Shown here in pieces: positions 1-6,473 of a stretch of 64,000 nucleotides of DNA; position 1 is the stretch's first letter, and each line of letters starts with the position of its first letter. The notes below the pieces were generated by a model, which saw only the letters and a list, made by a program, of their open reading frames with translations, did no database searches and had not been told where the DNA came from. The translations under genes were made by a program, and so were the position numbers. The stretch spans positions 1 through 64,000 of the forward strand of contig CABRHX010000002.1 of the NCBI GenBank assembly GCA_902470805.1. Direction: 5' to 3'. Source of the stretch: an uncultured Collinsella sp. (GTDB lineage Bacteria; Actinomycetota; Coriobacteriia; Coriobacteriales; Coriobacteriaceae).

Positions 1-4
1 TGGG

Positions 5-32
5 TCGGCCGGGATTGGTCAATCTCGGCCGA
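5..32. terminator. Inverted repeat, possible terminator
   Basis: A 12-bp stem (TCGGCCGGGATT / AATCTCGGCCGA, one G-T pair) with a GGTC loop lies just past the stop codon of the minus-strand secreted protein. No clear T-run follows on the minus strand before the window ends, so termination is only likely. Confidence 0.35.
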
Positions 33-58
33 CTATATTTGGCTAAATTATTCCGACG

Positions 59-790
59 CTAACATGGGCGGGCGGCGTCGTTTACGGTCACCTCCGCCGT
101 GGTGCGCAGGTAGTAGATCCCCTTGTCGTTTTGGGGGTCGTATCTGTCGTTGTCCATAAAGTAGAAGTAGATGCGGTACGTGCCCGATGCCGTGAAGTCG
201 AAGGTAAAGTCGTGGCCCGCGGCGCCCAGGATGCGGTAGCTGGCCCATGCCGCGCGTGACGGGTCGCAGACGCTTTCCTGGCTGCCGCCGTCCCAATAGG
301 TGGGCACGTCCATGCGCGCCTTGTCCTGGGACGAGCCGTTGCTCTGGGTTACGTGGAAGGTCGTCGCGGTGCCCGCGGGGGCGTCGTTCCACGAGACGGT
401 GAAGGTGACGCCGTTTTGGCTTGCGGTGGCGGAGTGGGCGTAGCCGGTTTCCGCCGCGGCGGAGATCGCCTCGGGCGTGCCGTTGGTTTGGGCGCGGAGG
501 GATGGGGTGGGGGTGCCGGTTGCGGCGGCGGTGGCGTCAGCGCTTTCCGTGTTGGCTGCGCTGGTCCCGGTTGATGTTGCGGTGCTGTCCTCTACGGTAT
601 CTGCTGTCGCATTTGTGTTGGTGCCGTCTTCAGCCTTTCCTGTGTCGCTGCTCGTGGCGTCGGCTTGCGCCTGCTGCTCGGCTGTTGCCCGAGGTTGCAT
701 GGCTTCTGCGATGGCTGGGATATGCAACGTCGCGCCGACCATGGACGTGCACGCGATTGCGCAGAGCAGGTAGTAAAGGGGTCGTTTCAT
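59..790 (-). CDS. Secreted Ala/Thr-rich surface protein
   Basis: This 243-residue protein starts with a classical signal peptide (MKRPLYYLL, then a hydrophobic core ending near AIAEA at about residue 30). A low-complexity Ala/Thr/Asp/Glu linker follows (about 31-120), then a compact domain of about 110 residues with many aromatic residues (FTVSWNDAPAGT, TYWDGGSQESVC, GTYRIYFYFMDNDR). The start at 790 was chosen over an ATG 63 bases upstream because it places the signal peptide at the N-terminus and has GAGAGG in front. No sortase motif or transmembrane anchor is seen at the C-terminus, which stops abruptly after ARPC. From memory, similar domains in Coriobacteriia sit ahead of a transglutaminase-like domain in longer surface proteins, so this may be a shortened relative. 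The exact role is unknown. Confidence 0.6.
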   Translation of the reverse strand: MKRPLYYLLCAIACTSMVGATLHIPAIAEAMQPRATAEQQAQADATSSDTGKAEDGTNTNATADTVEDSTATSTGTSAANTESADATAAATGTPTPSLRAQTNGTPEAISAAAETGYAHSATASQNGVTFTVSWNDAPAGTATTFHVTQSNGSSQDKARMDVPTYWDGGSQESVCDPSRAAWASYRILGAAGHDFTFDFTASGTYRIYFYFMDNDRYDPQNDKGIYYLRTTAEVTVNDAARPC

Positions 791-978
791 AGCGGAGCCT
801 CTCGGTGAGCAGCCAATAGGGTCCGAAGGCAGCTCCAGGCCAGCACTCCGCACATATTTTGTTGGGGTTTATTTTACGGGAACACCTGTCAACATCAGCG
901 AACTTTCTGGGGGATTGTTGGGGGGAGGCGGTGGCCCCACTTTAGTCCCCGGTGGCGCTCGGGCTCGTGCTTCGTTGA

Positions 979-1650
979 CTATGCCTGATGCGACAACTCC
1001 AGCATGAGGTCGCCTTGCGCCTCTTCGAGACTCGCCACCGAGACCTTCCAGGAAAAGCCAGTGAGGCCACTGCCTAGGTCAAGCTCTGCATGGTCGTATT
1101 CTTCAATTTTGCAGCCAGGGTGTTTCTCGTCGGGTATAAGACGGCATTCGACCGGCTGCGTCCCGATGATTCGATACTCACGCTGATATGCGTACTTGGG
1201 CGTTTTAATAACGAGATTGTGCGGGATGCCCTCAAAGATCTCGTGGATCAGTTTTGGTCCGGGTACGCCATAGGAGATGGGACCGTGGGCGTAGATGCTT
1301 CCGTCGTCGGTGGTGTGTCTGTCGGCGAGGCGCGCGAAGCTGGCGTACTGCACAATGCCAATCCACCCGTCCGCGCACCCGAACTCCTGGATCAAGCGTA
1401 TCGGGATTTTCACGGCGTTGTCGATGATATCGTTCTCGCGGACCGTGTACATGCAGTAGATAGGCAGTCAAGTATATCTGTAGAGGCACGCCCCGGGAGC
1501 CATGGAAGCTTCGAGCGGATCGCCCTGTTCGCCAGGCAAGCCATGGTAGTAGCCGGCCGCGTTCATGTAGAGATGACCGCTTATCAGGTCGTCGATGTAT
1601 GCTTCCTTGGGCGCGAACTTGAGTAGGTATGCGATGCCGTCTTTGGGCAT
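979..1650 (-). pseudogene. Hypothetical protein gene broken by an in-frame TGA
   Basis: One minus-strand reading frame runs from ATG at 1650 (preceded by GAGAGGAT) to a stop at 979. It is interrupted only by a TGA at 1470-1468 (codon 61). The frame before it (MPKDGIAYLLKFAPKEAYID, then SGHLYMNAAGYYHGLPGEQG and further) and after it (LPIYCMYTVREN, then IIDNAVKIPIRLIQEFGC and further) both look like coding sequence of one globular protein of about 223 residues. There is no shift in frame, so a single nonsense change is the simplest reading. An ATG at 1452 could allow re-initiation and give a 157-residue C-terminal piece. No function is recognised and no signal peptide is present. Other genes here end with TGA as a true stop (for example the pel genes), so recoding is unlikely. 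Confidence 0.6.
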
Positions 1651-1970
1651 AGAGGATCCTCTCTTGGTGGGTGTTGTCCCGGATCGCCTTGCGGGTCCAG
1701 GTTCCTTGCTTGCAACCAAGATAGGGACGTCCTCCAAAACTTTCGTGCCGGATTGGCGTGGATCTGCGGATTTGCGGTCAGTAAATGCGTGTTGAGGTCA
1801 TTCCCTAATCTTTTGCGTCTCCTTGCCTGCGATGAACCGAATCGCCTCCTGAATTGATAACAGTTGGTAATATGTTTCATTTAAATGTATGAAACTCATT
1901 TGGCCATATAGCCAATTGACTATATGGCTTTATTGAGCTTGTCCGTTATTTATAAGAGGGGTGATATTTG
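1651..1970. other. Intergenic AT-rich region with two palindromes
   Basis: This 320-base gap separates the divergent broken gene and the small membrane-anchored hypothetical. It becomes markedly AT-rich after 1800. It holds GTTTCAT/ATGAAAC (1874-1880 and 1889-1895) and a 9-bp perfect inverted repeat (1903-1928). No convincing gene is seen in it. Confidence 0.5.
1903..1928. promoter_or_regulatory. 9-bp perfect inverted repeat (operator or weak terminator)
   Basis: GCCATATAG, 8 bases, CTATATGGC, followed by TTTATT. It lies about 45 bases before the start of the 1971 gene, a position suited to a repressor site. The AT-rich stem makes it a poor terminator. A smaller inverted repeat lies just upstream at 1874-1895. 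Confidence 0.35.
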
Positions 1971-2510
1971 ATGTGTGCTGTTTTTGAATTTCTTCAGGCC
2001 TTGTGTCCGGTTGCAACTATTTGTATAACGGGATTAGTTGCATGGCGTGACACGAAACACATGCATAAGGAGGAAACCCGTCGAAGAGAGGCGGACATGC
2101 TGTCTCAGCCCTCTTCGGTTGCCGCTTGGCTCGAATGCGATTCACGGGGCCTATCGCATATTGTTATTCGAAATGACAGCGATCTTCCCATTTATGAGGT
2201 CGTGGTTACCGTTGTCATCACTAAAGGACATGGATGTACTAAAGGAGAAGACTTAAAGGGCCGCAGTGAATATCGGAAAAAGTTCGCCCTGATTCCTCCT
2301 GGGCTCTATATTGCCGATGTCGACATGAATGGTTTTGGTGGCATGCACAGATTTCCATTGATTGAGATTGGTTTTATATGTGCAAACGGAAGGTCGTGGG
2401 TTCGCCGTGGAAATGGATCACTTGATCAAATTGACTCATCTCCCATTCTCCATTTTGAACTGGGTTTGCCCGTTGAATTTGATCCCGTTGTCCCCTACCA
2501 AATCGGATGA
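1971..2510 (+). CDS. Small N-terminally membrane-anchored hypothetical protein
   Basis: The 179-residue product begins with one hydrophobic segment (about residues 5-23, FEFLQALCPVATICITGLVA). A basic, charged helix follows (RDTKHMHKEETRRREAD), then a soluble domain of about 130 residues with a beta-rich pattern (HIVIRNDSDLPIYEVVVTVV). This is the layout of a membrane-anchored cytoplasmic protein. ATG at 1971 is preferred over the adjacent TTG at 1968 because AGAGGGG lies about 9 bases before it. Codon use is AT-richer than in the core genes, which fits an accessory region next to the SIR2 gene. The family is not recognised. The NDSDLPIY segment resembles small hypothetical proteins found near defence genes, but that link is weak. 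Confidence 0.6.
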   Translation: MCAVFEFLQALCPVATICITGLVAWRDTKHMHKEETRRREADMLSQPSSVAAWLECDSRGLSHIVIRNDSDLPIYEVVVTVVITKGHGCTKGEDLKGRSEYRKKFALIPPGLYIADVDMNGFGGMHRFPLIEIGFICANGRSWVRRGNGSLDQIDSSPILHFELGLPVEFDPVVPYQIG

Positions 2511-2834
2511 TGCAGTTTTATTCTGATCGTTGTTGGTTCACAGTCGCTTCTAATGGGTCGGCAGGAAGTGGGATTCGGTCGGCGTCGTGCCTCGTCTTTC
2601 TCAGTGCCGCCACGGATCTCTGACGGCGCATATAACTTTCGGCGTGCTGGTCGGGTAACAGTTGGAGGATGGTCTGGTAAGGGGCGAGAATCTAGGATTC
2701 CGTTGATGGCCGATAAGGGATTCATGAAAGAGTCGAACATCGAATGAAATATCTATATGCGGCGCAACGGCCGTGAATTTAGGTCAGTATGCTGGTGGTG
2801 ATACAGTCATCGTTGACTCTACGTGAGGCGATGA

Positions 2835-2883
2835 CAAAGGAGGGTCGTTGTTCGGTTGTTATCGGCAACGGCCCTTTGTTTTT
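2835..2883 (+). terminator. Probable intrinsic terminator
   Basis: An imperfect hairpin pairs CAAAGG..GGTCGTTG with CAACGGCCCTTTG and is followed by five T residues. It could end transcripts coming from the 1971 gene. Confidence 0.45.
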
Positions 2884-2893
2884 AGGAGTTTCT

Positions 2894-3100
2894 TTGGCGA
2901 TGGAATTTCAGACTATCGCTCAACTTATCGAACTCCAAAAGAGTCGTGGGGTGGTGACTGATGCCACCATGGCAGATTGCCTGATGTGTGAAATTGATGT
3001 TTGCTCACTGGAGCACTTCTGATTATTGAGAAACAGCAACCCTGAATCCCGCTTGGATACCTGGGTCGACATCGATCCTGCTACCGAGGATCGGATTTAA
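2894..3100 (+). pseudogene. Short reading frame with an in-frame TGA, possible gene remnant
   Basis: From a TTG at 2894 (AGGAG five bases before) a 42-residue frame runs to TGA at 3020-3022 (MEFQTIAQLIELQKSRGVV in its N-terminal part). The same frame then continues for 25 more codons with plausible residues (NPESRLDTWVDIDPATEDRI) to TAA at 3098-3100. This may be the worn remnant of a small gene. It may also be chance, and no family is recognised. Confidence 0.2.
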
Positions 3101-3203
3101 GTCCCTCTTCAGGCAACTTGCATCGCTCATGAAGTCTTGCAGTCTGGAAATACACAAACATATGTTCTATACTTATGGAAGTAGACTTGTTTGGAGGCGT
3201 TAG

Positions 3204-4799
3204 ATGGAAGTCCGAAGAGATGACATTGTAGACAGCGTTGTACGTCTGATAAATGGGGTGGGGCGTAGCCCATATTTATTCGTCGGCTCGGGCTTTTCCC
3301 GTAGATACATGGGTACCGACGATTGGGTTGGCTTGTTAAGGCACCTCTGTTCACGTCTTTCCGATGATCCCTTTCGACTTGACTCGTACCTGGCACGTTG
3401 TCCAGATGAGTCTGACAATAGCGCATTGCCCTCTGCCGCGACGATGCTTGATAAGGATATGCGCATAGCTGTTCTTGAGGACCCTCGCTTCGCTTCTTTT
3501 AGAAACGATCATGCAGAGGATATTCGTCAGCGCAAATCTGTTTTAAAGATTATGGCGGCCGAGAGGTTATCCTCGTTCAAACCTGACTATATGACGCATG
3601 AGCTTGATATCTTGAGAGAGGTTGGCAGACGGCGTATCTCTGGAGTTATTACAACCAACTATGACTGTCTCCTGGAGTCGCTATTTCCCGAGTTTAAAGT
3701 TTTTGTTGGCCAGGACGATCTCGTCTTTCACAGAACTTTTGAAATGGGTGAAATCTATAAAATCCATGGTTCTATGGATAATCCTGAATCTATGGTTCTT
3801 GAGGAGGCAGATTACGCAAAACTCGCCGAAACACAGGATTACTTGGCGGCCAAGCTGTTAACTATTTTCATGGAATACCCAATTATATTTATTGGCTATT
3901 CCCTAAACGATCCCGATATTCAATCTATCCTCATGTCGATTTCGCGTTGCCTCGGTTCAAATAATCTTGCATTGCTCAAAGAGCGTTTTATTTTCCTAAC
4001 TAGGGGCGAAAACGCAACCTCGACACATTCGATTACTTTTCCGGGTATTGGCGAGATAAGCATGACTGAGATTAGGACGAACGATTTTAGTGCGGTGTAT
4101 GAAGCAATTGGAAAATCCAAATGCTCCTTCTCGCCCAGGATAATCCGTGAGCTGCGCAGGAGCATCTACGCCTTGGCTGATGAGGGCGATCCGAATGACT
4201 CCCTGGTAGTCGAAGCGAGTTTCAGCGACCTTGAGAGACTTCCGGAGGGACAGCATCTTGTGCTGGGTATCGGTGTTGCGAATGCTTCTTTAGGGCACGG
4301 GCATATGGTCAAAGCCGAACTTTTGTATCGTGATGTTGTGTTTGATGACGAACATGTTGCTCCTAGACTTGCCGTCGAGGAATACCTTCCTTCGCTGCTT
4401 GCTTCTAACTCGGGTGGTTTGCCTATGTATAAGTATTTAAGCGCGTATTCAGGGGAAGTTCTTAATCCAAGGATGCTAAAGGAAATAGATGAGAAGAAGG
4501 ATTTAGATGCTTTTCTAAACAACAGCCTACGAAAGGCAAAAGGTAGCTATCATCATTCGGGAATTAGACACTCGGTTCAGTCTGTTATAGCTAACGAAGG
4601 CTTTGAGGAAGCATTTAAAAAGCTTGTGCTACTCGAAGAAGACGAGATCGATCTAAATAAGTTGCTTGAATATCTGAGGGCGCTCATCACGGATGATCGC
4701 AAGATAATCCACGGTAATAGCGAGCTGAAACGGCTTATTAGGATGTATGATTTCCTTAAGTACAAGAAGGCCTTCGACATATCGGCTACTAGTGAGTAA
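3204..4799 (+). CDS. SIR2-domain protein, candidate anti-phage NADase
   Basis: The 531-residue protein has an N-terminal SIR2-like domain (about residues 10-260). It carries the nucleotide-binding loop FVGSGFSRR (26-34), TTNYD (150-154), a candidate catalytic His in KIHGS (His188) and GYSLND (231-236). These are the conserved points of the SIR2_2-type NAD hydrolase domains used by abortive-infection systems (Thoeris ThsA, DSR1/DSR2, SIR2-HerA). The remaining roughly 270 residues match no domain I can name and would be the sensor or oligomerisation part. The start is fixed by GGAGG at 3191-3195, and TATACT at 3168 could be the -10 box. The gene stands alone: no HerA, Argonaute or TIR partner is adjacent. 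It is visibly AT-richer than the core genes, so recent transfer is likely. The SIR2 assignment is firm; the defence role is inferred. Confidence 0.85.
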   Translation: MEVRRDDIVDSVVRLINGVGRSPYLFVGSGFSRRYMGTDDWVGLLRHLCSRLSDDPFRLDSYLARCPDESDNSALPSAATMLDKDMRIAVLEDPRFASFRNDHAEDIRQRKSVLKIMAAERLSSFKPDYMTHELDILREVGRRRISGVITTNYDCLLESLFPEFKVFVGQDDLVFHRTFEMGEIYKIHGSMDNPESMVLEEADYAKLAETQDYLAAKLLTIFMEYPIIFIGYSLNDPDIQSILMSISRCLGSNNLALLKERFIFLTRGENATSTHSITFPGIGEISMTEIRTNDFSAVYEAIGKSKCSFSPRIIRELRRSIYALADEGDPNDSLVVEASFSDLERLPEGQHLVLGIGVANASLGHGHMVKAELLYRDVVFDDEHVAPRLAVEEYLPSLLASNSGGLPMYKYLSAYSGEVLNPRMLKEIDEKKDLDAFLNNSLRKAKGSYHHSGIRHSVQSVIANEGFEEAFKKLVLLEEDEIDLNKLLEYLRALITDDRKIIHGNSELKRLIRMYDFLKYKKAFDISATSE

Positions 4800-5280
4800 T
4801 CCCACCTAGCGTCTATGAAGAAGGCCATCTTTGTAAACTATGGCATCTGAGCGTATAGTGCGAACACCACGTGCAAATGCATACTTAATATAACGCTTTC
4901 TGCTTGAAATCACAATGGTGTCTGTTTCGACCTGCCAATCAAGGGAAGATGGTGTAGAGTATCTTCCTGCAATACAAAAGCTCTTTGGGAGCTTTAAGGG
5001 TGACGCTTTCAAATTGAGAGTGTTGCCCTTTTTTCATGTATGCAATGTGTGACGTACTAGCCAAGCACCATCCCGGCAATGGAATGATCGAGCATGGGCG
5101 GCTTCTACTGGTTGACGTGATCGTGGTCAAACAAGTGATATCGATTAGAATTAAATCAATTGCGCTGGAAGCCTTCGGGCGACACCTGAAGAGGGTTGAT
5201 GCGTCGGTCCTCTTTTTTTGTTTGGATGTAAGATTCGGCCAGGCAAAACAAGGATCTCATTTGGGGAGAAACAAATATCC

Positions 5281-5586
5281 GGCGGTTTTCCGCTTCGGGA
5301 CGCGCGGTTTAAGGGTGCTTTTCGGAAGTGCGGGGAAAAAATCGGAAATCTCCGAGCATAAACCGAATTTCGGCAACAAAACCGCAGGTCGCGGAAGGCT
5401 AAAACAGGGGGTCTGGTCTGTCGATCTCGGTTTTTCACCGCACTTCCGGAAACGCCCGACGGAAGTATGCGGCATATTTTGGAACCCTCGAGCACATCGT
5501 CCTTTTCATGAAAAGAACCTGCAGGTAGAAGCGTTGCCACTATCCAGTGTGGTTGACGTGTCTAGAATTTGCCGCACACTTCCGGA
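5281..5586. repeat. Intergenic element with inverted CGGAAGTGCGG motifs
   Basis: The core CCGGAAGTGCGG recurs in both orientations: CGGAAGTGCGG at 5323-5333, its complement CCGCACTTCCGG at 5438-5449, CGGAAGTATGCGG at 5460-5472 and CCGCACACTTCCGG at 5572-5585. The inverted pair could fold into a long hairpin. Translations of both strands are rich in Arg, Phe and Pro and look non-coding. It is probably a dispersed intergenic element of this lineage, but only one copy is in this window. Confidence 0.45.
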
Positions 5587-5665
5587 TTTTGCATAAGCTC
5601 GACTGGTTTGTTTATCGATTGGGACAGATGAATCTTGTCTGGACCTCGTTATATGTATTTAAATG

Positions 5666-5695
5666 GATAAACTTAACCTATAAGTTAAGTTTATC
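5666..5695. promoter_or_regulatory. Perfect 12-bp palindrome, likely operator
   Basis: GATAAACTTAAC, loop CTATAA, GTTAAGTTTATC. The perfect symmetry and position upstream of an XRE-family gene suggest an autoregulatory operator, as is common for HigA-like antitoxins. No T-run follows, so it is not a terminator. Confidence 0.5.
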
Positions 5696-5702
5696 TAGAA
5701 AT

Positions 5703-5711
5703 GGGGGGGGG
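5703..5711 (+). repeat. Homopolymeric G(9) tract
   Basis: Nine consecutive G follow an ATG at 5701. In the present length the ATG opens a 63-codon frame to 5892. A change of one base would join the ATG to a different frame that ends at 5831. Such tracts often drive slipped-strand phase variation. Confidence 0.6.
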
Positions 5712-5931
5712 TGGCCTTTGGTTGAAGGATATGAACTTGTCGAATATAGAGACCCCAAGGGCCGACCGTTTTTGGAAGCTGACGACTTCTCCCGACAACT
5801 CTCAATTTCAGAAGATGATGTCAGATCCTAAGTGGAAAATAACCGCTCGAACAATAATCGGCCAGAATAGCGCGTCAGCTTCTGGAGCCTGAGTGCTGAC
5901 ATTTAGACTCGGCTTTGAAACGGAGAACACA

Positions 5932-6318
5932 ATGAATAAAGTAGATTTATCTGATTTTTACGCCGAGACAGAAACCAGCGAAACACGCGCTTATGAACAC
6001 GCGCTAGATATCGAGTTTATTGTTCATCGCGAAATGAAACGCTTGGGATTGAGCAAAAGTGAGCTGGCAAATCGTATGGGCATAAGCCTTCAGTCGCTTT
6101 CTAAGCTCTTGAATTCTCAACCTAATATGACTCTAAAGACGATTGCAAAGTTCGAACTTGCTCTGGGCATTAAGATCGTTCCGCAGGTTATCGTCAGCTA
6201 TTCCAAAGAGTTGCCGTTTCTTTCATCCGATGATTCAGTGCGAGAGCAATGTGCATTGCCTGCCATTCTCCCTGCAGAGCTGTCAGCAGATTGCGATGTG
6301 TCTTTTCAGAGCGAATAG
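5932..6318 (+). CDS. XRE-family helix-turn-helix regulator (antitoxin-like)
   Basis: This 128-residue protein carries a helix-turn-helix at about residues 38-85 (MKRLGLSKSELANRMGISLQ, then SLSKLLNSQPNMTLKTIAKF), typical of the Cro/CI (XRE) family. An acidic N-terminal arm and a C-terminal tail of about 40 residues flank it. The arrangement is common in HigA-like antitoxins and phage-type repressors. ATG 5932 is chosen because CGGAGA precedes it at good spacing; an upstream frame-open start at 5893 has no ribosome site. No intact HigB/RelE-like toxin precedes or follows, so it is either an orphan antitoxin or a free-standing regulator. The perfect palindrome at 5666-5695 is a candidate binding site. 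Confidence 0.75.
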   Translation: MNKVDLSDFYAETETSETRAYEHALDIEFIVHREMKRLGLSKSELANRMGISLQSLSKLLNSQPNMTLKTIAKFELALGIKIVPQVIVSYSKELPFLSSDDSVREQCALPAILPAELSADCDVSFQSE

Positions 6319-6410
6319 CAGTCTCTCGATGAGCCTGGGTCGGACGAGTTGCCACTCCCACATCCTCTAAAAAAGTTCTTAAAACAGCCTTAAAGGCGCC
6401 TTGGCTCGCG

Positions 6411-6439
6411 TTGACAGCGTACAATACGCATGTTTGACT
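6411..6439 (+). promoter_or_regulatory. Weak promoter candidate for the pel-like operon
   Basis: A consensus -35 box TTGACA (6411-6416) is followed after 17 bases by a poor -10 (TTGACT, 6434-6439). It lies about 35 bases before the first gene. The -35 is convincing; the -10 is not. Confidence 0.3.
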
Positions 6440-6473
6440 ATGACAAATGTGGATTTTAGGGGAGGGGTGCGCC

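Larger units (their letters stand above)
2511..3203. other. Accessory intergenic region with decayed coding traces
   Basis: About 690 bases lie between the small membrane protein and the SIR2 gene. The region holds a terminator-like hairpin at 2835-2883, a doubtful short reading frame from TTG 2894, and a TATACT -10-like element at 3168-3173 about 30 bases ahead of the SIR2 gene. Nothing else can be assigned. Confidence 0.4.
4800..5931. other. Long non-coding accessory region
   Basis: This 1.1-kb stretch between the SIR2 gene and the XRE regulator has no convincing intact gene. A minus-strand frame at 4806-5012 (its C-terminal part includes YAFARGVRTIRSDAIVYK) reads like protein, but it lacks a good start and would be at most a remnant. 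The middle holds a motif-rich repeat region (5281-5586). The end holds a perfect palindrome and a 9-G tract (5666-5711). Confidence 0.45.

Noticed and set aside
1468..1470. Selenocysteine or other recoding at the in-frame TGA
   Set aside because: No SECIS-like hairpin follows, the family is not a selenoprotein, and TGA is an ordinary stop in many genes here.
4806..5130. Two overlapping minus-strand frames after the SIR2 gene
   Set aside because: Part reads like protein, but the frames conflict, the start would be TTG without a ribosome site, and no family is recognised. At most a remnant.
5036..5596. A 186-codon plus-strand frame and overlapping minus-strand frames in the repeat region
   Set aside because: Composition is erratic, no start signal is seen, and the frames lie across inverted motifs of a non-coding repeat.
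6320..6473. c-di-GMP riboswitch before the pel-like operon
   Set aside because: No GEMM-like core or tetraloop/receptor pattern is visible; control more likely acts on the PelD-like protein.
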